Of a stretch of 64,000 bases of DNA, positions 14,973 to 23,396 are shown piece after piece; positions within the stretch are counted from its first letter, which is position 1, and each line of letters opens with the position of its first letter. The stretch is taken from positions 372,001 to 436,000 of the forward strand of contig CAWFYK010000003.1 in assembly GCA_963820035.1 (NCBI GenBank), written 5' to 3'. The notes beneath the pieces were generated by a model. It was not told the DNA's origin, did not search any database, and saw only the letters and a list, made by a program, of their open reading frames with translations. The translations under genes were made by a program, and so were the position numbers. The DNA comes from JAWWPG01 sp963820035. Lineage in GTDB: Bacteria; Actinomycetota; Actinomycetes; Propionibacteriales; Nocardioidaceae.

Positions 14973-15007
14973 AGAGCCGGTTCGATGATATCCACCAAAC
15001 CGGCTCT
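14973..15007 (-). terminator. Terminator downstream of tRNA-fMet
   Basis: A perfect 10-bp inverted repeat AGAGCCGGTT...AACCGGCTCT (14973-14982, 14998-15007) lies 16 bp beyond the tRNA 3' end. On the minus strand it is followed by CTCTTTGATG. On the plus strand CTTTTATC follows, so it may work in both directions and insulate the island from the tRNA. Confidence 0.75.
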
Positions 15008-15022
15008 GACCTGCGCTTTTAT

Positions 15023-15099
15023 CGGTAGCGGGGGCAGGATTTGAACCTGCGACCTCTGGGTTATGAGCCCAGCGAGCTACCGAACTGCTCCACCCCGCG
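15023..15099 (-). tRNA. Initiator tRNA-fMet (CAT)
   Basis: The minus strand folds as a full cloverleaf: acceptor GCGGGG/CCCCGC, D-arm GGAGCAG...CTC, anticodon stem-loop CTGGGCTCATAACCCAG, T-arm GCAGGTTCAAATCCTGC. The three G-C pairs flanking the CAT loop and an unpaired first base (C1 against T72) are initiator hallmarks; the usual partner is A72, here T. The 3' end is encoded as ACCG, not CCA. Its 3' end points to the resistance island, a common integration arrangement. Confidence 0.95.
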
Positions 15100-15205
15100 C
15101 TGGCTGCTTGCGCAGCGAAGCCCAACCCTACAAGTGGCCCGGCAGCGAATCAAATCCGCCTGGGAAGCCGCCGAGCAGGTCTCACGCGGACCCTGCCGAG
15201 AGGAC

Positions 15206-18200
15206 CTAGGGCGACGGCTTGGTGGGGCTCTTCGGTGACGAGTTGGTGGGCGACGATGGCGAGGTCGAAGGCGGCGCGGTCGTCTTGCTGCTCTGCTGTT
15301 CCCGGAGCGCGACTGCCTGGTTGAGGAAGCCGACACCCTCAGCGTTCGCCTGCTGGTAGCCGCCGAGGTCGCCCTTTCGCAGGTCCACCTCCGCCTGGTT
15401 GAACTGAGCCTGCGCTTGGGCGAGCAGCGACGTAATCTGCTCATCCACCGACTGCGTGCCACCGTTGCCACCGTTGCCACCGTTGCCACCGTTGCCACCG
15501 TTGCCACCGTTGCCACCGCTGCCGTTCGAGGGGTTCTGGTCCGGCGGGGTCAGCGACACCTTGAGCGCCTGCGCGACCGCCTCGTCGAACGTCTTGCCGA
15601 TCCCGACCTCGTTGCCCAGGGCCACGGTGACGAACTGCAGGATCGGGTAGGACGCCGTACCACTTCGATAGGTATAGACGGGCTGGGCGTAGAGCATCTC
15701 GCCGCCGAGGGGCAACGTCAGCAGGTTGCCCCGCAGGACCTTTGTCCCCGAACGCTCATAGGGCAGCAGGAGCCTGGTCACCGTTGGGTCGTTGCTCAGC
15801 TGGTTGGCCATCTGACCGGGCCCGTCCACGGTGTTGTCGCTGGGCAGCTCGAGCACGTTGATATTGCCGTAGTTCTTGCTCGCGGCGTTCGCGTCGACAG
15901 AGATGAAGCTGGCGAGGTTCGATCGACTCTGCGGCACGTAGACACTGCTCAGAGAGAACTGCGGGGCTTCGTCCGGCAGCTGCACCGTCATATAGAAAGG
16001 CGGCTGCGACTGGCTGCTGATGGTGTCCGTCGGGTCCTCCGGCACCCGCCAGTTCTCCGAGCCGTTGTAGAACGTCAGGGCCTGCGTCACGTGGTAGGTC
16101 GACAGCACCTGTCGCTGCACCTTGAACAGGTCCTCGGGGTAGCGGAAGTGGTTGAGCAGGTCAGGCGAAATATCACTCTTCGGCAACACGACACCGGGGA
16201 ACGCCTTCATCCAGACCTTCAGGATCGGGTCGCTCTCATCCCACTGGTAGATCTTCACCTGCCCCGTGTAGGCGTCGACGGTGATCTTCACGGAGTTGCG
16301 GATGTAGTTGATCTTGTCCGACGGCTGGCCCGCGACGGAGTTCTCCGGCGTCAGAGAGTCGCTGGTGGCCTGGCTGAGATTGATCAGGTCCGACATCGGG
16401 TAGTCCGCTGACGTCGTGAAGCCGTCCATGATCCACTGCAGCTGACCATCGACCACCGCTGGATAGGGATCGCCGTCGATCGCGAGCCATGGCGCGATCT
16501 TCTTGACCATCGTCAGCGGGTCGCGGTCGTAGATGATCCGCGACTGCGGGTGCACCCGGTCGGACAGGAAGATCGAGGAGTCCCAGAACTTCGCGGTGTA
16601 GAGCATCCGCCGGAACGTCGAGCCGATCCCGACACCGCCGCTGCCCGAGTAGGTGGAGTTCTGGTCCTTGCCCGTGCCACCGATCTGCGGCACGTTCAGC
16701 TCGACCGGCGGCGTGCCGGGGGGTGCGCCCACGATCGAGTAGTTGGGCTCGCTCTCCCCGAAGTAGATCTGCTGCCGGAACGGGCCGAACTGGCCGGTTG
16801 CCGGAAGGTTCTGCTCCGCCCACACCGGCTGACCCTGAGCGCCCCGCTTGTTGGCGTACGCCGCGACGACCCCATAGCCGTGGGTATAGACCGTGTGGTC
16901 GTTGTTCCAGTTCCGCTGGTCGCCGCGCAGACCGTTGAGGTTGAGCTCGCGCGACGAGATAATGACGTCCTGCGGCGTCGCGTCGGGACCCATCTGGTAG
17001 CGGTCCACATCGAGTACGTCGGGCATCGTGTAGAAGCCGCGCATCTGCTGCAGCTGCACGAACGCCTGTGACACCAGGCGCGGGTCGAGCACTCGAACCC
17101 CGGGAAGGTCGTCTGCCGCAGACTTCAGCTGGGCAGCCGTCAGCGTCGTCACGCCCGGGTACTGGTCGATCTTGACGCCGTTGAGGCTGTAGGCGTTGCG
17201 GGTCGCCACGATGTTCCGCTGGATGTAGGGGCCCTCCTTGTTGGGCTCAGAAGGCTTCACCTGGAAACGCTGGACGATCATCGGCCAGATTCCGCCGATG
17301 AGGATCGCCGACAACACCAGCAACCCGAAGCCGAGGAGCGGCAGCATCCAGCCCGGACGCACCACGTTGCCGAAGAAGAGCAGCGCACAGATGATCGAGA
17401 TGATCATCAGCACACTCTTCGACGGCAGCACCGCATGCTGGTCGGTATAGGTGATCCCGGTGATGAGGCTCCCGTTGTGCATCGCCAGACCGTATTTGTC
17501 CAACCAGTAGGCGACGGCCTTCAGCGACACGAAGATGCCCATCAGCACGGACAGGTGGATCTGCGCCGACGTCGTCACTCGGTCACGCTTCGCGGGCAGC
17601 CGGATGGCGCCATACAGGTAGTGCGTCACTGCCGCCGCGAGGATCGCGATCACGAGCATGGTGAAGCCGAAGCTCAGCAGGTAGCGGTACCACGGGTAGC
17701 CGAAGACGAAGAAGCCGATGTCCTTGTGGAAGTAGACGTCGTTCTGATTGAAGGGGACTCGGTCCTTCCACATCACGTAGGTCTTCCACCGACCGGACGC
17801 GCTGGCGCCCGCGAAGAGGAAGAGCATCACCCCGAACCCGATGAGGATCCACCTGCGGAACGGGTCGATCGCATCCTGGTAGCGCTCGATGGTCGGGTTT
17901 CGGTATCCGTCACTGAGCAGGATCGGGCGCATCCGGTAGGCGAGGGCGATGTTGCCGACGACGACACCAGCGAAGACGAGGCCGAAGATCGCGAACAGCG
18001 CCACGCGCGTCCAGAGGATCTTGCTGAACACAGAGCCGTAGCCCATCGACTGGTACCACAGCCGGTCCGTCCAGACCTCGACGAAGATCGACGCGAAGAC
18101 GACGAGCACGACGACGACGGCCAGCGTGGGCAGCAGCGCCCGTGGACGTCGTGACGCCACCCGTCGCCGCGGTCGTGCAGGCGGGGCGGCGCCCTCCCCT

Positions 18201-18220
18201 GCGCCGAAAGCCTCACTCAT
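15206..18220 (-). CDS. UPF0182 family large membrane protein
   Basis: 1004 residues. The N-terminal ~320 residues hold seven or so membrane spans (starting LLPTLAVVVVLVVFASIFVEV). A long extracytoplasmic part follows with family blocks such as TRNAYSLNGVKIDQYPG, NDHTVYTHGYGVVAAYAN and DRVHPQSRIIYDRDP. The C-terminus is a Gly-Asn-Gly linker of tandem repeats, a predicted helical segment (EQITSLLAQAQAQFNQAEVDL) and a Ser/Thr/Pro tail. The family is conserved in actinobacteria; function unknown, probably envelope-associated. It overlaps the upstream PPA1309-family gene by 8 bp. Confidence 0.93.
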   Translation of the reverse strand: MSEAFGAGEGAAPPARPRRRVASRRPRALLPTLAVVVVLVVFASIFVEVWTDRLWYQSMGYGSVFSKILWTRVALFAIFGLVFAGVVVGNIALAYRMRPILLSDGYRNPTIERYQDAIDPFRRWILIGFGVMLFLFAGASASGRWKTYVMWKDRVPFNQNDVYFHKDIGFFVFGYPWYRYLLSFGFTMLVIAILAAAVTHYLYGAIRLPAKRDRVTTSAQIHLSVLMGIFVSLKAVAYWLDKYGLAMHNGSLITGITYTDQHAVLPSKSVLMIISIICALLFFGNVVRPGWMLPLLGFGLLVLSAILIGGIWPMIVQRFQVKPSEPNKEGPYIQRNIVATRNAYSLNGVKIDQYPGVTTLTAAQLKSAADDLPGVRVLDPRLVSQAFVQLQQMRGFYTMPDVLDVDRYQMGPDATPQDVIISSRELNLNGLRGDQRNWNNDHTVYTHGYGVVAAYANKRGAQGQPVWAEQNLPATGQFGPFRQQIYFGESEPNYSIVGAPPGTPPVELNVPQIGGTGKDQNSTYSGSGGVGIGSTFRRMLYTAKFWDSSIFLSDRVHPQSRIIYDRDPLTMVKKIAPWLAIDGDPYPAVVDGQLQWIMDGFTTSADYPMSDLINLSQATSDSLTPENSVAGQPSDKINYIRNSVKITVDAYTGQVKIYQWDESDPILKVWMKAFPGVVLPKSDISPDLLNHFRYPEDLFKVQRQVLSTYHVTQALTFYNGSENWRVPEDPTDTISSQSQPPFYMTVQLPDEAPQFSLSSVYVPQSRSNLASFISVDANAASKNYGNINVLELPSDNTVDGPGQMANQLSNDPTVTRLLLPYERSGTKVLRGNLLTLPLGGEMLYAQPVYTYRSGTASYPILQFVTVALGNEVGIGKTFDEAVAQALKVSLTPPDQNPSNGSGGNGGNGGNGGNGGNGGNGGTQSVDEQITSLLAQAQAQFNQAEVDLRKGDLGGYQQANAEGVGFLNQAVALREQQSSKTTAPPSTSPSSPTNSSPKSPTKPSP
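15459..15523. repeat. 9-bp coding tandem repeat in UPF0182 tail
   Basis: About seven copies of CCACCGTTG (minus-strand GGN-GG coding) make a Gly-Gly-Asn-Gly linker between the folded part and the C-terminal helix. Perfect copies imply recent expansion and copy-number slippage. Confidence 0.85.
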
Positions 18221-18788
18221 CAGGACCCCAATCTTCCTCGACCTCGTTGCCGGGGTCGTGTTCTAGCGTCTCACGCAGCGCACCGACCAACGCCGGGACG
18301 AGGTCTGCGCCATGGACAAGGTCGTCGTCGCTGTCACGCGACCGGAGCCGCAGCGCGCAGTGCGACTCGCCACTGCGAAGCACGCTCGCAACGATGCGGA
18401 CGTCTTCCCGGGCCGGGTGGTCGGCCGCGAACCGGTCCGCCTGCTCCGGCTCGTCAGGCACCTCGGCCTCTACCTCGGGAGGGAGTACGACGCGCTCGAC
18501 GACCGCGAGCACCCCCACCACCGCCGGTGGCCAGGCGATCCGGGACAGCAGCTCCTCGAGCGTTCGGTCGTTGACGTCGATCTCCTGCTCGACCGGCGTC
18601 AGCAGGTCCGCCGTACCCGTGTGCACCCCGAGCTCGATGGCGAGATCGGGCTGCGCCTCCACGAGCTCCTCCGTCGCGACCAGCGCGAAGAGCCGACCTG
18701 GCTGGTCCCAGCCGTCCTCGCCGACGTAGTGCTCGACCTCGACCGACGCGGTGCGCAGCGACAACGCCATCGGCGACAGCTCGCTCAT
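18213..18788 (-). CDS. PPA1309 family protein
   Basis: 191 residues, acidic and soluble. Recognisable blocks: HYVGEDGWDQPGRLFALV, EQEIDVNDRTLEELLSRI, WPPAVVGVLAVVERVVLPPE and DPGNEVEEDWGPDE at the end. This actinobacterial family sits beside UPF0182 and the PDZ protease gene in many genomes; its role is unknown. It overlaps the UPF0182 start by 8 bp and follows the PDZ gene closely, so the three genes are probably co-transcribed. Confidence 0.88.
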   Translation of the reverse strand: MSELSPMALSLRTASVEVEHYVGEDGWDQPGRLFALVATEELVEAQPDLAIELGVHTGTADLLTPVEQEIDVNDRTLEELLSRIAWPPAVVGVLAVVERVVLPPEVEAEVPDEPEQADRFAADHPAREDVRIVASVLRSGESHCALRLRSRDSDDDLVHGADLVPALVGALRETLEHDPGNEVEEDWGPDE

Positions 18789-18807
18789 CGACGCCCGGCT
18801 TCGTCGG

Positions 18808-19854
18808 TCATGACCCGCACCGGGTGATTGCGGAGGTGTCGCCGCTGTTCAAGGCCTTGAGGGAGCTAACCGCCTGGTCGAGAGTGGCCACCTTGATCAG
18901 CTCGACCTTGCCGGCCAGCGATGACGAGCCGGCCTCACTACAGTTGGCGGCAGGAACCAGAAAGTAGCGGGCGCCCGCGTCGTAGGCGCCGGCGATCTTC
19001 TGCTGGATGCCGCCGATCACGCCGACGTTCCCGTGCGCGTCGATCGTGCCGGTCCCGGCGATGAACCGACCACCGGTCAGCGAAACCGGCGTGAGCTTGT
19101 CGTAGATCCCCAGCGAGAACATCAGGCCGGCGCTCGGCCCCCCGATGTCCTGGCCCAGCTTGATGTCGACTGGAAAGGGCGGGTCCTCGCGAAGCTCGAC
19201 CCCGATTCGCGACTTCGACGGGTCCGTCGGCGACTTCTCGGTCGTGACGGTGACCGTCTCCGGCAAGCCCTGGCGGAGGATTCCCAGCCTGACCGTCGTT
19301 CCCGGCTTCAGGTTGGTGAGTGCGGAGACGACCTGGGCGGTGTCTGTTGCCTTCGCACCGCCCACGGTGGTGATCTGGTCCCCGGCCTTCAGCACCCCCG
19401 CAGCGGGCGTCTTCGGCAGTACTCGCGCGACCCCGACACGCACGTTCTTGATCCCGGCCTCCCGCAGGCCGGCGAACACGGCCGACGACTGCGAGTCGAC
19501 CATCTCCTGGGTGTTCTGCTGCTGGACCTGCTGGACGGACTCCCGCGGCGGGTAGATCACGTCCCGTGGCAGCACGATCTGGTCGTTGCTCCACCACGCC
19601 TCCAGCACTTGCGGCAGGCGCACGTGGTAGTTCGCACTCGTGACGGAAACCGTTGTCATATTGAGATGTCCGTCAGTCGGATATGTCCGATGCTCGCGGA
19701 TCGTGATCACGTCGCGGCCGCCATACATCCCGAGAGTGTTCTCTGTGACGCCGGGCGACATCACGACATACGGCATCGGCGCCAGCAGCGCGACGCCGAA
19801 CAATGCAACAAGGCAACCGGCAGCGACCACCAACGCTGTCGACCGGCGGTTCAT
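18808..19854 (-). CDS. PDZ domain/Lon-like serine protease (YlbL family)
   Basis: 348 residues from ATG 19854 (a GTG 12 bp upstream is also possible). It has an N-terminal membrane anchor (ALVVAAGCLVALFGVALLA), a PDZ domain in the middle (VLPKTPAAGVLKAGDQITTV) and a C-terminal Lon-type S16 domain with the catalytic serine in GGPSAGLMFSLGIYDKL and the catalytic lysine in GGIQQKIAGA. It is a membrane-tethered extracytoplasmic protease without the ATPase of true Lon. The upstream small gene ends immediately before its start. Confidence 0.92.
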   Translation of the reverse strand: MNRRSTALVVAAGCLVALFGVALLAPMPYVVMSPGVTENTLGMYGGRDVITIREHRTYPTDGHLNMTTVSVTSANYHVRLPQVLEAWWSNDQIVLPRDVIYPPRESVQQVQQQNTQEMVDSQSSAVFAGLREAGIKNVRVGVARVLPKTPAAGVLKAGDQITTVGGAKATDTAQVVSALTNLKPGTTVRLGILRQGLPETVTVTTEKSPTDPSKSRIGVELREDPPFPVDIKLGQDIGGPSAGLMFSLGIYDKLTPVSLTGGRFIAGTGTIDAHGNVGVIGGIQQKIAGAYDAGARYFLVPAANCSEAGSSSLAGKVELIKVATLDQAVSSLKALNSGDTSAITRCGS

Positions 19855-19867
19855 GGGATGGTTCACG

Positions 19868-20128
19868 TCACCGGCGCACGGATGTGTCGGACGTGGGTCG
19901 GCGCGACAGGCCTCGGATCGCAACGCCATGCGTGGGTTCGATAGGGGCGCTGGGCAAGGGCTTTCCGCGTCGCGGCGTCGGCCGCTCCACTGCCTTCTTC
20001 ATCCTGGCCATGGCCGCGGCTGAGTCGTCACGCTTCACGTCGTCGCGGTCTCGCCCAGCCCAGGCGGCCCACACCATCGCCAGGCTGGTCGCCGCGAGCG
20101 GCGGCACCAGCCACCACAGCACGATCAT
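19868..20128 (-). CDS. Small single-pass membrane protein
   Basis: 86 residues: one N-terminal membrane span (MIVLWWLVPPLAATSLAMVW) followed by a basic cytoplasmic tail with RDRDDVKRDDSAAAMARMKK and a proline-rich stretch. Orphan small proteins of this shape accompany the PDZ gene in related actinobacteria. The stop at 19868 abuts the candidate starts of the PDZ gene, suggesting coupling. Function unknown. Confidence 0.7.
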   Translation of the reverse strand: MIVLWWLVPPLAATSLAMVWAAWAGRDRDDVKRDDSAAAMARMKKAVERPTPRRGKPLPSAPIEPTHGVAIRGLSRRPTSDTSVRR

Positions 20129-20197
20129 CGGGACTCCCTCGACTCGGACGGTCTGACCGTCCTCAAGAGTACGTCGTCCACAGACGCCAACTCGGCG

Positions 20198-20629
20198 TCA
20201 TTGCGGCGTGCCGACCCACTCGTCCGAGCCGTCCGAAAAGACCTGATGCTTCCAGATCGGCACCTTCGCCTTGATCTCGTCCACCAGCCGCTCGCAGAGC
20301 GCGAACGCCTCCCGACGATGACCGGATGCCACGGCTACGACGATGGCGGCGTCACCGATGACCAGGTCGCCCACCCGGTGCACGGCCGCGACCGACTCGA
20401 CGGGCGTGTCTCCCACCACCCCGCTGACGACCTGGCGCAACACCGCCTCGGCTGTCGGGTGGGCGCTATAGGAGAGTCCCTCCACCGACATGCCGCCGTC
20501 GTGGTCCCGGACCACGCCGACGAACAGGGCCACCGCACCCGCCGACCGTTGCTGCACGACATCATGCACGGCCGCCACGTCGAGCGGACCTGCGCTGATG
20601 CCGACCAGCTTGATGACGTCCTCGCCCAC
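20198..20629 (-). CDS. moaE: Molybdopterin synthase catalytic subunit MoaE
   Basis: 143 residues, GTG start. MoaE landmarks: GAVALFVGVVRDHDGG, VEGLSYSAHPTAE, AAVHRVGDLVIGDAAIVVAV, SGHRREAFALCERLVDEIK, and the active-site KAKVPIWKHQ with the conserved lysines. It transfers sulfur from MoaD thiocarboxylate to precursor Z. MoeZ (54412-55620), which charges MoaD-like carriers, is also in the window, though not adjacent. Confidence 0.95.
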   Translation of the reverse strand: MGEDVIKLVGISAGPLDVAAVHDVVQQRSAGAVALFVGVVRDHDGGMSVEGLSYSAHPTAEAVLRQVVSGVVGDTPVESVAAVHRVGDLVIGDAAIVVAVASGHRREAFALCERLVDEIKAKVPIWKHQVFSDGSDEWVGTPQ

Positions 20630-20838
20630 GCCGCGACCCTATCCCGCGAGCTCGTGCCCGCCACCTGGCGCACCCCCGCCCGAGGTGCTCCGGCGAAGGG
20701 CCTCGGGGATCCTCCCTGAGAGCCCCCCATCTTTCAGGCCGAGAGCCCCTTGCCTTTGCGTGAGGCTGGGCCTGGCCCAACCCTGGAGCGCCTCGGGACG
20801 CGAGTGGTCCGCTGCCCCGGGCCGAGTACCGTTGAGGC

Positions 20839-22323
20839 ATGGCAAACCTCCCCCAGGAACCAGACGACGAGGGCAACGAGCCCGGAACGCCGAATCCCTT
20901 CTCCGGCACGCCGTTCGAGCAGATGTTCAGCAGCATGGCCAGCGGCGACATGTCCGGGCTGCAGGCGATGTTCGGTCAGCTGCAGCGGATGTTCGCGCCG
21001 CACGAAGGCGCGGTCAACTGGGAGCTCGTCCGCGACCTGGCGCGTCAGCAGGTGGCGCAGACGCCCGACAAGTCCCCCGACGAGGGCGACCGCTCGCGCC
21101 TCGCCGACGTGGCCCAGCTCGCCGAGCACTGGCTCGACGCAGCGACGGAGTTACCGGCGGGAAGCAGCCAGATCCGTGCCTGGAGCCGGGCCGAGTGGGT
21201 CGAGACGAGCATGCCGGTGTGGCAGCGGCTCGTCGAGCCCGTCGCCGAGTCGGTCGTCAAGGCGATGGGCGCGGCGCTTCCCGCGGAGGCTCAGGCGATG
21301 GCAGGGCCGATGCTCGGGATGCTGACGCAGATCGGCGGAGCCATGTTCAGCCAGCAGCTGGGGCAGGCCATCGGCGAGCTGTCCGGGGAGGTCGTCTCCG
21401 CCACCGACGTCGGATTCCCCCTGGGAGAGGCGGGCGCACCGGCCGTCGTGCTCACCAACGCCGCCGGCTTCGGCTCCGGGCTGGGCATCGACGACTCCGA
21501 CGTGTTGCTCTACCTGGTGCTTCGCGAGTGCGCCACCCAGCGGCTCTACGCCCACACGCCCTGGCTGCGGGACTACGTCTTCTCGCTGATCGAGGACTAC
21601 GGCCGCGGCATCACGATCGACACCAGCCGCATCCAGAACACCATCGGCAGCATCGACCCCAGCAACATGGAGGCGGTGCAGGACGCCATGAACGGCGGGC
21701 TCTTCGACGTCGAGCAGACCCCCAGCCAGCTCGCAGCTCTCGACCGGCTCGAGACCGTGCTCGCACTCGTCGAGGGCTGGGTCGACGAGGTCGTCGGGCA
21801 GGCCGCCTCGGCCATGCCGCAAGCCGCCGCGCTGCAGGAGGCCATGCGCCGCAGGCGCGCGTCCGGCGGGCCTGCGGAGGCGACCTTCGCCGCTCTCGTC
21901 GGACTCGAGCTCCGCCCACGCCGGCTCCGCGACGCTGCGACCCTCTGGGGTGCGCTGCGCGCCGCGGAGGGTACGGCGGCGCGCGACGCCGTCTGGGCGC
22001 ATCGCGAGCTGCTCCCGACGGCGGCCGACCTCGACGACCCGCTGGCCTATGCGTCGCGCACCAAGGAAGCCGACCTCATCGACACCGAGTCGCCCGAGTT
22101 CGACGCCGCGCTGTCAGCCCTGCTGGCGGATGCAGCGGCCACCGAAGATCGTGCTGACACTGCGCCCTCCGGGGACGTCTCGGCGTCGCACGGCGACGCC
22201 GGGTCTGGTGAGACAGACTCGCCAGGCGAGACCGGCGCGACCTCAGGCGATGGTGGCGAGTCCTCGGGCGATGGCGACGAGCAGCCGCCGCTCGAGCCGA
22301 CAGATCCCGACGACGGTCGGTGA
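20839..22323 (+). CDS. DUF2342 (putative zinc-dependent metalloprotease/hydrolase) family protein
   Basis: 494 residues. The N-terminal acidic/Pro segment is followed by family blocks (VNWELVRDLARQQVA, RAWSRAEWVETSMPVWQRL, LGMLTQIGGAMFSQQLGQA, ALVEGWVDEVVGQA) and a disordered acidic Ser/Gly tail. In the region annotated as metal-binding in relatives (as I recall REAAHxRLF), this protein reads RECATQRLYAHTPWL, lacking that histidine. Enzyme activity is therefore uncertain. The NUDIX gene that follows overlaps by GTGA. The gene corresponds in order to M. tuberculosis Rv3195. Confidence 0.88.
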   Translation: MANLPQEPDDEGNEPGTPNPFSGTPFEQMFSSMASGDMSGLQAMFGQLQRMFAPHEGAVNWELVRDLARQQVAQTPDKSPDEGDRSRLADVAQLAEHWLDAATELPAGSSQIRAWSRAEWVETSMPVWQRLVEPVAESVVKAMGAALPAEAQAMAGPMLGMLTQIGGAMFSQQLGQAIGELSGEVVSATDVGFPLGEAGAPAVVLTNAAGFGSGLGIDDSDVLLYLVLRECATQRLYAHTPWLRDYVFSLIEDYGRGITIDTSRIQNTIGSIDPSNMEAVQDAMNGGLFDVEQTPSQLAALDRLETVLALVEGWVDEVVGQAASAMPQAAALQEAMRRRRASGGPAEATFAALVGLELRPRRLRDAATLWGALRAAEGTAARDAVWAHRELLPTAADLDDPLAYASRTKEADLIDTESPEFDAALSALLADAAATEDRADTAPSGDVSASHGDAGSGETDSPGETGATSGDGGESSGDGDEQPPLEPTDPDDGR

Positions 22324-22865
22324 GCCTGTACGACGACGCGGTCGACGAGCTCAGGCGCTGGACTCCCCCGACGGCCGCCCAGGCCGAACTTCGGTCGTCG
22401 TACCTCCGACATCTGGATGAGCACCCCGACGGACTCTCTCGCGACTGTCACCCCGACCACCTGACGGCGAGCCTGCTCGTCGTCAACTCCGAACGCGACC
22501 GGGTGCTGCTCGACCTGCATCGCCGCTACCAGATCTGGGTGCAGTTCGGCGGTCACTGCGAGCCGGACGACCCGAGCCTGGCCGCGGCGGCACTTCGCGA
22601 AGGCGGGGAGGAGTCCGGGATCGAGGGGCTCACGCTGGTGAGCAGCACCGGGCCGACCCAGTTGAGCCGGCACGAAGTGCGCTGCGGGCCGATGCGCCCG
22701 GCTCACCATCTCGACGTCCGGTACGTCGCCGTCGCGCCGTCGGGTTCGAAGCCGGTGATCAGCGACGAGTCACTCGACGTGCGGTGGTTCGCCGTCGACA
22801 AGCTGCCAGCAGGACTCGACCAGCCGTTGCGAGACCTGGTGACGCTCGCCGTCGTCCCTGCCTAG
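22320..22865 (+). CDS. NUDIX hydrolase
   Basis: 181 residues, GTG start overlapping the previous stop. The Nudix box is complete (GGHCEPDDPSLAAAALREG, then GEESGI: Gx5Ex7REuxEExGu). A C-terminal region HHLDVRYVAVAP...DVRWFAVDKLP is typical of the fold. It hydrolyses a nucleoside-diphosphate-linked substrate that the sequence does not reveal. It is co-transcribed with the DUF2342 gene. Confidence 0.92.
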   Translation: MSLYDDAVDELRRWTPPTAAQAELRSSYLRHLDEHPDGLSRDCHPDHLTASLLVVNSERDRVLLDLHRRYQIWVQFGGHCEPDDPSLAAAALREGGEESGIEGLTLVSSTGPTQLSRHEVRCGPMRPAHHLDVRYVAVAPSGSKPVISDESLDVRWFAVDKLPAGLDQPLRDLVTLAVVPA

Positions 22866-23396
22866 CCCGCCGGCCGGCAGCTGAATGCTGCCGAGCAGTC
22901 CGAGCGACTGCCCCGGTGTTCTCGGTGGCTCGCCGGGCAAGCACGCGGCCGGAGTCGAGGACGCAGGAGGGTACGGCGGTCCGGTCCGGGCTGGGCGAGG
23001 CCGCAGCCGAGCTGCGACGCAACAAGGCCCCCAGGGCTCGGTGACGCTCGCCTTCCCCTTGCGAACGCCTCCGTTATCCCGGGGGCCTCATCGATGCAGG
23101 AGACGTTAGTTGGCCCCTCTCCACACGTCAACGAAACCATCCACGACCTGTGCATGCGGTTGTGGACAACCACGGGTTTGACGTGCTCTACCTGTGGGCG
23201 GCCGGTGGACAAGCGGGTCGGATCTGTGGATAACCTCGGCTTCGGCGCCGCCCTCAGGCGGCTGACCTGCAGGGTCTGACGCACCACCTGTGGACGAGAA
23301 AAATCTTCTCGTCCACAGCAGCCGCCGGGCCGGCAGCGGTCCACAACTCGGCGCCGATTCATCACCAGTGTCCGAGACGGCCACTAAGTTGGGGGC
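22866..23396. other. 531-bp intergenic region with DnaA-box-like cluster
   Basis: No credible gene is seen on either strand. From 23161 to 23345 there are repeated TGTGGA-type sites: exact DnaA boxes TTGTCCACA (minus, 23161-23169) and TTATCCACA (minus, 23225-23233), one-mismatch sites at 23204-23212, 23289-23297 and 23309-23317, and a weaker one at about 23338-23346. The region also separates the NUDIX gene from the peptidase gene and must hold the latter's promoter. Confidence 0.6.
23288..23318. repeat. 13-bp perfect inverted repeat, loop AAATC
   Basis: CTGTGGACGAGAA (23288-23300) and TTCTCGTCCACAG (23306-23318) are exact complements around a 5-nt loop. Each arm contains a near-consensus DnaA box. 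There is no T-run, so terminator function is less likely than a protein-binding or cruciform role. Confidence 0.8.

Noticed and set aside
15416..16411. Long plus-strand open frame antisense to UPF0182
   Set aside because: It is the complement of a clearly conserved membrane protein; open only because of GC-rich composition.
23110..23346. Possible oriC
   Set aside because: DnaA boxes are present but dnaA, dnaN, rpmH and gyrB are not nearby and there is no AT-rich unwinding region.
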